From Algibacter sp045066735 (lineage in GTDB: Bacteria > Bacteroidota > Bacteroidia > Flavobacteriales > Flavobacteriaceae), in the NCBI RefSeq assembly GCF_045066735.1, contig NZ_JBISHH010000005.1:62001-126000 (forward strand): a stretch of 64,000 nucleotides of DNA. The letters are read 5' to 3'. The translations under genes were made by a program, and so were the position numbers. Below, piece after piece: positions 56,107 through 64,000 of the stretch; position 1 is the first letter of the stretch; every line of letters begins with the position of its first letter. Below the pieces are notes generated by a model. The model ran no database searches. It was not told where the DNA came from and saw nothing but the letters and a program-made list of their open reading frames with translations.

Positions 56107-56320
56107 TTATACTTCATAATTAAAACTGTTTAATAGTTTTTTTTTTGAAATATCTTTTTCTAATTCAGCATCAAAACTCTTCATTCGTTTCAATAATTTT
56201 TTGGATTCCCCCTGTATTCATATCCGTATGAATTACAAAATCTGTTTCTTGAGATTTTATAGTTCCGGTAAATAGTAAACTAGTTAGCAGGAATATTGAT
56301 AGTTATAAATATTGTTTCAT
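56107..56320 (-). pseudogene. internally deleted sulfatase remnant
   Basis: From ATG at 56320 the minus strand encodes MKQYL, a stop, then LSIFLLTSLLFTGTIKSQ and ETDFVIHTD, which resembles the start of a sulfatase (compare PNFIVIFTDDQG of the gene at 57945). A change of frame then leads into ESKKLLKRMKSFDAELEK followed by DISKK, which closely matches the very end of that same sulfatase (KQLLKQMTRYDANLEKDISKK positions). The roughly 400 codons between are gone, including the formylglycine site. It is a dead paralogue left by internal deletion. The 300-base gap 56027-56330 otherwise holds nothing. Confidence 0.7.
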
Positions 56321-56330
56321 TGATTTGTTT

Positions 56331-57926
56331 TTAATTTTTTATAACCTTAACTCTTTTTGCCCATACATACCATCTGTCAATCATTACATTCAATTTATCT
56401 GGATACTTAACTGCTAAATCTTTTCTTTCCGTTGGGTCTTTTTTCAAATTAAACAACTCCCATTTTTGACCATCCTTATCTCTTGACCAAGCAATTTTCC
56501 AGCTTCCTTTTCTATATGCTTTATTCCTTCCGTGCTCCATATACCATTCATCTCTATCTAGGTTTTCACCTTCAAAAACAGGCATTAAACTTAAACCTTC
56601 CATTGGCTGAATTTCATTTCCATTGTATGAAGTCGGATAATCCGTTTTTGAAATATCGAGAATGGTTGGCATTAAATCAATGATGCTAGCAACGTCCTTT
56701 TTTATGCTGTTCTTCTTTATTAACTTATTAGGCCAATGCATAATAAACGGAGTAGCTGAACCACCTTCGTGACCAGATTTTTTATATTTTCTGTAAGGTG
56801 TATTACTTAAATTTGCCCAACTTGGACCATAACTCATATAACTTGTAGCAGGTCCAGGCATTATGCTTGGTTTTAATCCTGGTGTGATTTTCTCTCCTTT
56901 TAAAGTTATTGTAACCTCTTTTTCACTTACCCATTGTTCAACACCTTCTAAAACTTCTGCACAACCTCCGTTATCAGATAGAAAAACAATTAACGTATTA
57001 TCTAACTCTCCTTCTTTTTTTAATTTATCAACTATTCTTCCAATACCTTGATCCATATTATCAATTTGGGCGGCATAGGTTTTCATTCTTTCTAATTCCC
57101 ACTTTTTATTTTCAGCAGATTTCCACTCTTTTCCACGAAAATCGCGCTCACTCAATTTGGTTTTCCTAGGAACAATTCCTAATTTCTTCATTCTCGCCAA
57201 ACGTTCATCTCTTAATACATCCCAACCTTTATCAAAAACACCTTCATATTTTTCAATGTCTTTATCTAAAGCGTGTAATGGCCAGTGTGGAGCAGTATAT
57301 GCTACATAAAAGAAAAATGGTTTTTCTGCTTTTTCTTTAAAATGTCTATCTAAAAAAGTTACTGTAGAATCTGAAATTGCATCGGTATAATAAAACTCAT
57401 CTTCTGGTTTTAATTTTACCTCTTTATTATTGTGGGTTAAGGTATATGGATCAAAGTAACTTCCAACACCTTTAATGGTTCCAAAAAACTCATCAAAACC
57501 TCTTTGGTTTGGCCAATTATGGATATCATCATTTGTATTTGAATCTGCAACATGCCATTTACCAGTCATATAGGTTTGGTAACCGTTTGTTTTTAGTGCT
57601 TCTGCAATTGTAACTGCTTTATTGCTTAAATCTCCGTGACCGTGGCCAACCATTCCTCCAACTCCTGCTTGGTGAGGATACAACCCAGTTAAAAGTGCTG
57701 CACGTGTTGGGCAACATCTGGCATTATTGTAAAACTGACTAAATCGAACTCCATTTTCTGCCAATTTATCAAGGTTTGGTGTTTTAATTTCACCTCCATA
57801 ACAACCAATATCTGAAAACCCCATATCATCGGCCATTATTAAAACAATATTTGGTTGTTTTTGAGCATAGAATTGAACTGATAACAGAATTAACAACACA
57901 CTCAATAAATAAAATTTACCAGTCAT
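56331..57926 (-). CDS. type I sulfatase, secreted
   Basis: 531 residues with a signal peptide (1-21, cut after FYAQ). Metal ligands in MADDMGFSD (Asp33, Asp34) and formylglycine motif CCPTR (Cys71 predicted to be modified, with a second Cys next to it). GKWHVAD (near 122) and LSDNGGCAEVL (near 318) follow. The C-terminal WELFNLKKDPTERKDLA is typical of the arylsulfatase group. It is 10 bases from the sulfatase remnant downstream and 18 from the next sulfatase upstream, within one likely transcript. Confidence 0.92.
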   Translation of the reverse strand: MTGKFYLLSVLLILLSVQFYAQKQPNIVLIMADDMGFSDIGCYGGEIKTPNLDKLAENGVRFSQFYNNARCCPTRAALLTGLYPHQAGVGGMVGHGHGDLSNKAVTIAEALKTNGYQTYMTGKWHVADSNTNDDIHNWPNQRGFDEFFGTIKGVGSYFDPYTLTHNNKEVKLKPEDEFYYTDAISDSTVTFLDRHFKEKAEKPFFFYVAYTAPHWPLHALDKDIEKYEGVFDKGWDVLRDERLARMKKLGIVPRKTKLSERDFRGKEWKSAENKKWELERMKTYAAQIDNMDQGIGRIVDKLKKEGELDNTLIVFLSDNGGCAEVLEGVEQWVSEKEVTITLKGEKITPGLKPSIMPGPATSYMSYGPSWANLSNTPYRKYKKSGHEGGSATPFIMHWPNKLIKKNSIKKDVASIIDLMPTILDISKTDYPTSYNGNEIQPMEGLSLMPVFEGENLDRDEWYMEHGRNKAYRKGSWKIAWSRDKDGQKWELFNLKKDPTERKDLAVKYPDKLNVMIDRWYVWAKRVKVIKN

Positions 57927-57944
57927 AATAACAGTTCTCTAGAA

Positions 57945-59372
57945 TTACTTTTTTGAAATATCTTTTTCTAAATTAGCATCGTAACGCGTCATTTGCTTTA
58001 AAAGCTGTTTTGCTTTTTTTGCGTTTGAATCGATTACATTCTCTGCCTCTGATTTATTCTCTTTCAAATTGAATAATTTGATTTTAGTGTCTTCTTTGGT
58101 AAGTTTTCTCCAAGAAGTTTTTCTGTAGCCATTAATTACATATTTCCAATCACCAACACGAACTCCATCAATTTTAGTTGAATTAGAACCATAGAAATAC
58201 ATTTCTTTACGAGGTGATTTTTTCGATTTTCCCTTCAGAAACTTTGAAATATCATATCCGTCAAAAACTCTACCTTTTGGCATAGAAATACCAGCATACT
58301 TCGCAATGGTTGGAAAAATATCTAGTGAAGAAACAATTTCATCACTTACAACTCCTTGTTTAATTTTATTAGGCGCCCAAAAAACAGCAGGAACCCTTTG
58401 CCCTCCTTCATACGTGTCAAATTTTCTTCCTTTTAATGGTTTTGCTGAACCGTGACTATTTGGTCCATTGTCTGAAGTAAAAATCACAATCGTATTTTTA
58501 TCCAAACCATTTTCTTTTAACGCTTTAAAAACTTCACCAACACTCCAATCAATTTCCTGAACTGCATCATAATAAGGTGTTGTTCCACTTGACCCTTTAA
58601 ATTTATCTCCAACAAAAATTGGTACGTGAGGAAACGAATGCGCCAAATACAAAAAGAATGGTTTTTCCTTATTCTTTTGAATAAATGAAACTGCTTCATT
58701 CGTATATCTTTCGGTTAAAGTTGTTTGATTGGTAGGATACTCAACAATTTGATTTCCTCTCATTAATGGTGGTTTATTTTTCAATGCATTTTTTGGTCCT
58801 TTTTTAGACTCCACTTCAACTCTACTAATATCCGAATGCATTTTTTCGAGCGTATAGCCATCATTAAAAACTATGTTTGGCGAAATATCAATTCCCGATG
58901 CAATTGACATATTGTTACTATATGGAATTCCAAAATACGAATCAAACCCTTGATTTAAAGGTAAATATTTTTTATCATGACCTAAATGCCATTTCCCAAC
59001 TAATGCTGTTGCATAATTTTTTTCTTTCAATAATTCTGCAATTGTTATTTCTTCAGTAGAAAGTCCTTTTTCGTTTTTCTTCGGAAATAAAACTCCAGGA
59101 ACACCTACGCGTTTTGGCATTCTCCCTGTAAGTAAAGCTGCTCTTGAAGGAGAACACACTGAAGAAGCTACATAAAAGCTCGTTAATTTCATCCCCTCAT
59201 TTGCCATTTTATCAATGTTTGGTGTCTTCAATTTATTTGAACCAAAACAACTTAAATCTTCATACCCTTGATCATCAGTAAAAATGACAATAAAATTAGG
59301 TTGCTCTTGTGCACTAAGTGTCTTCAGCCCTAGAAAACAACAAAAAATAAAAATTTGGATTCTATATTTCAT
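57945..59372 (-). CDS. type I sulfatase, secreted
   Basis: 475 residues with a signal peptide (1-21, cut after LSAQ). Metal ligands in FTDDQGYED (Asp33, Asp34), formylglycine motif CSPSR (Cys73), GKWHLGHDKKYLPLNQGFD near 120, and FTSDNGPNSHG near 300. The C-terminus (DANLEKDISKK) recurs in the remnant at 56107, which shows that this gene was once duplicated. It lies 7 bases behind the GH29 fucosidase gene, so desulfation and fucose release are co-expressed. Confidence 0.92.
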   Translation of the reverse strand: MKYRIQIFIFCCFLGLKTLSAQEQPNFIVIFTDDQGYEDLSCFGSNKLKTPNIDKMANEGMKLTSFYVASSVCSPSRAALLTGRMPKRVGVPGVLFPKKNEKGLSTEEITIAELLKEKNYATALVGKWHLGHDKKYLPLNQGFDSYFGIPYSNNMSIASGIDISPNIVFNDGYTLEKMHSDISRVEVESKKGPKNALKNKPPLMRGNQIVEYPTNQTTLTERYTNEAVSFIQKNKEKPFFLYLAHSFPHVPIFVGDKFKGSSGTTPYYDAVQEIDWSVGEVFKALKENGLDKNTIVIFTSDNGPNSHGSAKPLKGRKFDTYEGGQRVPAVFWAPNKIKQGVVSDEIVSSLDIFPTIAKYAGISMPKGRVFDGYDISKFLKGKSKKSPRKEMYFYGSNSTKIDGVRVGDWKYVINGYRKTSWRKLTKEDTKIKLFNLKENKSEAENVIDSNAKKAKQLLKQMTRYDANLEKDISKK

Positions 59373-59379
59373 AAAACAA

Positions 59380-60897
59380 TTATTTCAATTTAATTTTATA
59401 AACTATGGCTGCATCACCTTCAGCAGGCTTGTTTATTGGAGAAGTTACTACCAATCCTTCATTCTTTTTTTTCCAGCTAATTCTTTCTTTTGAACCTAAA
59501 ACAGAAACAGATTTAACCTTTAAATCTTTGCCTTTTCCAGCAAAAGTTTTAAGCACAATTTCTTTTTTAGAACCTGGCCAACCTAATTGAATTGCATATA
59601 CGTTTTTACTATTTTTAGTATAACGCACATCCTCACTATTTAAATCGTTTAAACCAGCTTTAATAGCTCCATAATCATTCCATTCATCTTCTGGATTTCG
59701 TCTCATTTTAGTTGGTCCTTGACCAAATTCAACAAAAGGACGTGTATTGTAAACTGATTCTCCATATAACTGTAACCAAGCTCCAATTTCTGCCATAGTT
59801 TTGGCTTGTTCCACAGGAATAACACCTTCAGCCATTGGTGCAGCAGCTAAAATCATCACCCCGTTTTTACTGATAACTTCAGCTAAAATTCTTATCAATT
59901 TTTTTGGATCAACGGCAGTACGTTTGTCTTTATTATAACCCCAAGAACTACCCAATTGAAAATCGGTTACCCAAACCTCATCAGTAATATCTTCCATAGT
60001 TGCTCTTTCAACATTAACTACAGCTAAATTGGTTGGAAAAAATGCTCCTTTTGTATTTACAACTACATCTTTGTTTAATTCTTTTGCTTTGTTGAAATAA
60101 TTAGCTAAAAACTGCATACGGTAATCTTCTCGAATATATCCTTGAGCAAAATCCATCCAAATATAATCTGGACAACTAGATTCAATCACTTCATTTAATT
60201 TACCCAACCAAATATCACATTCTTCCTTATATGTTGTATTTCCGTAAAGAATACGGTATTTTTCACCTTGAGGAACTTCTGGATTTTTATAAGTTGCGGC
60301 ATGCATACTTAAAGGACGTAGAAAACTGTTCTCTTTTTTTGGATAAAAATGCATGTGAAATCCGTGGTGGAAAGTTGTCATGAATTTTAAATCGCGTTTC
60401 TTAACTTCTTGACCAATTTCTTTTACCACATCAATTCCTGGGCCTTTATCAAAGGAATTCCAAGGGTTCACTTTACTTTCCCATAAAGAAAAACCGTCGT
60501 GATGTTCTGCTATAGTACCAATAAATTTAGCTCCCATATTTTGGAACATATCGACCCAGCGTTCTGCGGAAAATTTCTCAGCTTTCCATTGTGGAATAAA
60601 ATCATGATAATCTACATCTCTACCATACGTTTTTGTGTGGTAATCGTAAATATCCTTACCCCAAGATTTTTGACGATCTTTTTCATACATAAAACGACCA
60701 TACCACTCATTTCCGTTTGCAGGAACATTATATACTCCCCAGTGAAAATAAACTCCTAGTTTGGCATCAGCAAACCATTCTGGTGCCGCATTGTGCTTTT
60801 TTAAACTTTCCCATTCTGGCTTAAACTTCTCTTGTGCATTACTTAGGGTTAATGCAGAAAATATGGCTACTAAACCTATTAACAATCTATTTTTCAT
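59380..60897 (-). CDS. GH29 alpha-L-fucosidase, secreted
   Basis: 505 residues with a signal peptide (1-21, cut after LSNAQ). GH29 hallmarks: EWFADAKLGVYFHWGVYNVP near 40, IAEHHDGFSLWES near 132, and the nucleophile Asp249 in YIWMDFAQGY. The C-terminal 90 residues form the usual beta domain (VKSVSVLGSKERISW). It releases alpha-linked L-fucose from non-reducing ends with retention. The four sulfatases around it suggest that the fucose units are sulfated, as in algal fucoidan or similar polysaccharides. Its general acid cannot be placed with certainty. Confidence 0.93.
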   Translation of the reverse strand: MKNRLLIGLVAIFSALTLSNAQEKFKPEWESLKKHNAAPEWFADAKLGVYFHWGVYNVPANGNEWYGRFMYEKDRQKSWGKDIYDYHTKTYGRDVDYHDFIPQWKAEKFSAERWVDMFQNMGAKFIGTIAEHHDGFSLWESKVNPWNSFDKGPGIDVVKEIGQEVKKRDLKFMTTFHHGFHMHFYPKKENSFLRPLSMHAATYKNPEVPQGEKYRILYGNTTYKEECDIWLGKLNEVIESSCPDYIWMDFAQGYIREDYRMQFLANYFNKAKELNKDVVVNTKGAFFPTNLAVVNVERATMEDITDEVWVTDFQLGSSWGYNKDKRTAVDPKKLIRILAEVISKNGVMILAAAPMAEGVIPVEQAKTMAEIGAWLQLYGESVYNTRPFVEFGQGPTKMRRNPEDEWNDYGAIKAGLNDLNSEDVRYTKNSKNVYAIQLGWPGSKKEIVLKTFAGKGKDLKVKSVSVLGSKERISWKKKNEGLVVTSPINKPAEGDAAIVYKIKLK

Positions 60898-60959
60898 TGT
60901 TGTAGTAGTTTCTAGTATTTCTTAAATTATTGTCTCTTTCCCATACGTGCAATAAAAGA

Positions 60960-62450
60960 TTAATAGACTAAAAGCTTTTGGAGTTTTTGATTAAATACTA
61001 CGTTTTCTTTAAATGGATCACTTTGTTTAATGATATAGTTGTTCATCTGTTTAGCCAATTCAATAGTCACTTTTTTATATTCACTTTTACCATAAAAGTT
61101 AATTATTTCGTCCGGATCTATTTTTGTATCTATTAACCAAGGTTCCGATGATTTTGAAATATCTATTACTAATTTGTATCTATCAGAAATTGCGGCTAAC
61201 CAACTGTTATGAATTCTGCTAAAAGTAACATTGCCCAATTCTGTTTCTGTCTCGTTTTGCATAAGCGGTGATAAATCTTTCCCTGCTGTTTTTGGTTTAT
61301 TTTTAACACCTACCATATTTAAAATTGTTGGCATCCAATCTGTATTATTCACAGCACTATTAACTATAGTACCAGGCTTTATAGATTTACCATGATAGAT
61401 TACAAATGGAATTAAAGCAGCACCTTCAAAAGGAGCCCCTTTATTTATTTGATTATGTTCTCCCAATAAATCTCCATGGTCTGAAGAAAAAACAATAATA
61501 GTGTTTTCCAAAATACCATCCTCTTTTAAAGAATTAATTAATCTACCTACATTATCATCAATACATTTAACAGATCCAAAATATGTAGAAATCATGTTTT
61601 GCATCTTTTCAGGTTCATTAACGCGTTTATCAAATTTTCTCCATTTCGGATCATGTTCTGAACGCGCTTCTAAAAATGTTCTAGGCATATCAAAATTAAT
61701 ATCTTTATACATTGTATCATAAGGAGCCCTAACAGCGTCTGGACCATGAGGCTCTGGCAAACTAACAACACAAAAAAATGGTGCTTTTTTATTTTCTTCT
61801 ATAAAATCTAGAGTTCTATTCATCAACCAATCTGTAGAATACGATTCTTTATTGGCACCTTGCATTCCATAACTAGGTTCTCCTTTGTTGTTCTTGGCTG
61901 CAATAAATGGTGTTCCGTCTTTTTCCATTCCAAAAACCTTCCAATGCCCGCGATTAAACATGTATTTATTACTATTGAAGCCATGTGCAACTGTTGGAGA
62001 CCAACCAGGTTTATCATTTCCGCTTAAATGCCATTTACCTACATAACCAGTTTTATACCCTTCTTTATTTAAAACATTTGCAATGGTTGGATAACTTTTA
62101 TCCAATACCTTATTGTTAATTTGCATATTAACCGTTTGCGGATATTGCCCAGTAAACATACTAGATCTAGAAGGAGAGCACACTGGCGAACTTGCATACA
62201 TGCTAGTAAATATTGCCCCATTGTCTGCCAACCAATCTATATTAGGTGTTTCTACAACATTAGCACCCCATTGTAAAGCCTGATCAGAAGCCATTAAATC
62301 GCGATAACACCCTAGCGTTCTAAAATTATGCTCATCTGTAATAACCCAAATAATATTTGGTTTATCTATTTCTTCTTTTAAAACGTGCTTTTTTTGCGCA
62401 CACGAATTTAAACTTATAAGAACTAGAAGCGATAGAATTTTATTTTTCAT
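60960..62450 (-). CDS. type I sulfatase, lipoprotein
   Basis: 496 residues. A lipobox-like LNSCAQKK places the lipid cysteine at 17, unlike the other three sulfatases. Metal ligands in VITDEHNFRTLGCYR (Asp39) and formylglycine motif CSPSR (Cys91), GKWHLSG near 138, FSSDHGDLLGEH near 322. The DEH and DHGDLLGEH forms differ from the DDQG and DNG forms of the other three, so it belongs to a different sulfatase subfamily and probably acts on another sulfate position. It is 62 bases ahead of the fucosidase gene. Confidence 0.9.
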   Translation of the reverse strand: MKNKILSLLVLISLNSCAQKKHVLKEEIDKPNIIWVITDEHNFRTLGCYRDLMASDQALQWGANVVETPNIDWLADNGAIFTSMYASSPVCSPSRSSMFTGQYPQTVNMQINNKVLDKSYPTIANVLNKEGYKTGYVGKWHLSGNDKPGWSPTVAHGFNSNKYMFNRGHWKVFGMEKDGTPFIAAKNNKGEPSYGMQGANKESYSTDWLMNRTLDFIEENKKAPFFCVVSLPEPHGPDAVRAPYDTMYKDINFDMPRTFLEARSEHDPKWRKFDKRVNEPEKMQNMISTYFGSVKCIDDNVGRLINSLKEDGILENTIIVFSSDHGDLLGEHNQINKGAPFEGAALIPFVIYHGKSIKPGTIVNSAVNNTDWMPTILNMVGVKNKPKTAGKDLSPLMQNETETELGNVTFSRIHNSWLAAISDRYKLVIDISKSSEPWLIDTKIDPDEIINFYGKSEYKKVTIELAKQMNNYIIKQSDPFKENVVFNQKLQKLLVY

Positions 62451-62475
62451 ATTATATAATTAATTACTTTTTTGA

Positions 62476-63894
62476 TTATTTACTATTTAAAATGCTATTC
62501 CAAGTTTCTGTACTAAAGCTAGAAGCTGGTAACCCTGCAGTATTAAACAGACTACCTTCTATGTAGCTATTCCAACCATATCTAACATTTTTGGGACTTG
62601 CCACTTCATCATTCCAAACTTGTAATATTTCGCCTTTATTCAGAATTTTAGCTTCTGCTTTATAAAAAACGCCATCGGCTCCAGAAATCTCAAAATTATC
62701 TAAAATTTTACCTAAAGATGTTATGCCTCTAGGAGCTTCATCAAAACTTATTAATGCTTTGCCTCCCTCTATTATCATTGATTTATAAATAGGGCCAGAA
62801 TGTGTTATACCTTCAATATTATAATCTTTTTTTAATGCCCAAAAAGCCAAACGTTCTCCAACTTCTTTCTTTTTAGGAGGATGTATTCGTGTTTTGTAAC
62901 CTATATCATTAATAACTGCCATTCCAGTATTTTGGACAGTTAACATGGTTTTTAACTGAGCCTGCTGAACACCAACCCAACCATCAATATTTTTAAATCC
63001 ATAAGGAGCCAATTGCACAAAGTAGAAAGGAAAGTTTCCTTGTTTCCATTTGGTTCTCCAATTTTTAATCATTGCAGGAAATAACCTTGAGTATTGTTCG
63101 GGATTCCATCTATTGCCTTCTCCTTGATACCAAATTGCTCCTTTAATTCCATAAGGTATTAATGGATGTATCATGCCGTTATATAAAACAGACGGTTGTT
63201 TTGTAGGTTCAACTATTTTAGATGCTTTATTAAACTCTGGAAACTCAATACTTAAAACCTCTTTTGATGTCCAAGCTTGTGCAGGTGTTCCTCCTACGCT
63301 ACTAGAAATTAAACCTATTGGTATTCCCAAATTTTCTTGAAGCATTTTTCCGAAAAAATAACCAACAGCGCTAAATTTTGCTGAAGTTTTAGGATTGCAT
63401 GTTTCCCAGTTCCCTTCCAAAACATCTAAAGGTGTATCACTAACAGCACTGTCAACAGTAAATAAGCGAAGGTTTAAATTAGTACTATTTAATATCGCAT
63501 GGTTACTACCTTCTATATGCTGACCTGGACCACCTTCAAGTTTCATAGCCATATTAGACTGCCCCGTGCATAACCAAACCTCACCAACCAAAATATCTGT
63601 ATATGTAATTTTATTAGAAGCTTGAATTATTAATTTAAATGGCCCTCCAGCATCCATTGGTTTTAATTTCACACTCCAATCGCCTTTTTTATCGGCTCTA
63701 GTTTTTAGAACCTGACCAGCTATTGAAACTATAACCTCTTCATCTATATTAGATTTTCCCCAAACAAGGTTTTCCTGATGTCTTTGTAAAACCATATGAT
63801 CGCTAAAGATGTTTGGCAAACTCACTTGGGCATGAGATATAAATGCCATTAAAAAAATGGCTATTATTATTATTTTATACTTCTTAATTTTCAT
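62476..63894 (-). CDS. sialate O-acetylesterase-type (SASA) carbohydrate esterase
   Basis: 472 residues with a signal peptide (1-22, cut after SHAQ). SGNH-fold esterase: the nucleophile Ser113 lies in WLCTGQSNMAMKL, and GAIWYQGEGN near 260 is the second conserved block of this family. A small beta domain is inserted before the first block (residues 30-105), as in related bacterial proteins. It removes O-acetyl groups from sugars; sialic acid itself is not implied. In this cluster it probably strips acetyl groups that block sulfatase or fucosidase action. It is the most upstream gene of the cluster seen here. Confidence 0.88.
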   Translation of the reverse strand: MKIKKYKIIIIAIFLMAFISHAQVSLPNIFSDHMVLQRHQENLVWGKSNIDEEVIVSIAGQVLKTRADKKGDWSVKLKPMDAGGPFKLIIQASNKITYTDILVGEVWLCTGQSNMAMKLEGGPGQHIEGSNHAILNSTNLNLRLFTVDSAVSDTPLDVLEGNWETCNPKTSAKFSAVGYFFGKMLQENLGIPIGLISSSVGGTPAQAWTSKEVLSIEFPEFNKASKIVEPTKQPSVLYNGMIHPLIPYGIKGAIWYQGEGNRWNPEQYSRLFPAMIKNWRTKWKQGNFPFYFVQLAPYGFKNIDGWVGVQQAQLKTMLTVQNTGMAVINDIGYKTRIHPPKKKEVGERLAFWALKKDYNIEGITHSGPIYKSMIIEGGKALISFDEAPRGITSLGKILDNFEISGADGVFYKAEAKILNKGEILQVWNDEVASPKNVRYGWNSYIEGSLFNTAGLPASSFSTETWNSILNSK

Positions 63895-63951
63895 GAACTC
63901 TTATTATTTCCTTTGGTTAAAAGTATAATTATGTGGAGTAAATAAGGATAC

Positions 63952-63997
63952 CGCAATCATCAATTAATATCACATATGATTTTAATTGATGATTGCG
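63952..63997. repeat. perfect 16-bp inverted repeat at the window edge
   Basis: CGCAATCATCAATTAA (63952-63967) is the exact reverse complement of 63982-63997, with 14 bases between. It lies 58 bases upstream of the esterase start. There is no T tract on either side. It could be the end of a gene beyond the window, an operator of the cluster, or part of a repeat. Confidence 0.6.
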
Positions 63998-64000
63998 ACT

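Noticed and set aside
1..64000. CRISPR array, rRNA operon, insertion sequence or intact prophage
   Set aside because: No regularly spaced repeats, no rRNA-like sequence and no transposase or phage structural gene were seen; the only mobile-element gene is the dead integrase.

Overview
The window is AT-rich, gene-dense DNA from the phylum Bacteroidota, most likely a marine member of the Flavobacteriaceae. The grounds are SusC/SusD pairs, FecI/FecR-type sigma/anti-sigma pairs fused functionally to STN-domain TonB receptors, DUF4369/TlpA lipoproteins, many sulfatases, and a tRNA promoter with the Bacteroidota -33/-7 layout (TTTG, 20 bases, TATATTTG). Nearly every gene lies on the minus strand.

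Layout. 1-2247: 5' part of a TPR hybrid histidine kinase cut by the window edge. 2402-4371: a DegT-type PLP aminotransferase and a nitroreductase, separated by a structured intergenic element. 4557-5241: tRNA-Ser(UGA) with its own promoter and terminator, followed at once by a decayed tyrosine integrase. 5500-7011: a class V PLP enzyme. 7068-29918 (module A): ECF sigma, FecR, SusC, SusD, then four TlpA-like thioredoxins, an unknown secreted protein, a free-standing DsbD alpha domain, two more TlpA-like proteins, an M16 peptidase, another DsbD alpha domain and full DsbD. 30133-40954 (module B): divergent ECF sigma, FecR, SusC, SusD, two TlpA-like proteins and a thioredoxin. 41031-53017 (module C): divergent ECF sigma, FecR, SusC, SusD, a MORN protein, a TlpA-like protein and a second M16 peptidase. 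53331-63894: a sulfated-glycan degradation cluster with four sulfatases, a sulfatase remnant, a DUF1080 protein, a GH29 alpha-L-fucosidase and a sialate O-acetylesterase-type esterase, with no SusC/D of its own.

How it may work. In each of the three modules an STN-domain SusC can report substrate binding through FecR to an ECF sigma factor. The genes behind SusD are not glycosidases but ten thioredoxin-fold proteins (mostly lipoproteins, CxxC with GP, VP, IP or AP), two M16 metallopeptidases and a DsbD electron conduit. I infer a substrate-inducible system that reduces and cleaves disulfide-bonded peptides or small proteins and imports the products, rather than a polysaccharide locus. The substrate is unknown.

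History. The last 11 bases of the tRNA-Ser region (TCTTTCTCCGC) recur at 53163-53173, followed by an orphan plus-strand terminator. That is what an integration at the tRNA gene would leave at the far end. Together with the integrase remnant beside the tRNA, it suggests that about 48 kb carrying the three thioredoxin/SusCD modules is an old genomic island. An apparent M16 C-terminal remnant just inside the far boundary hints that a further module was once present.
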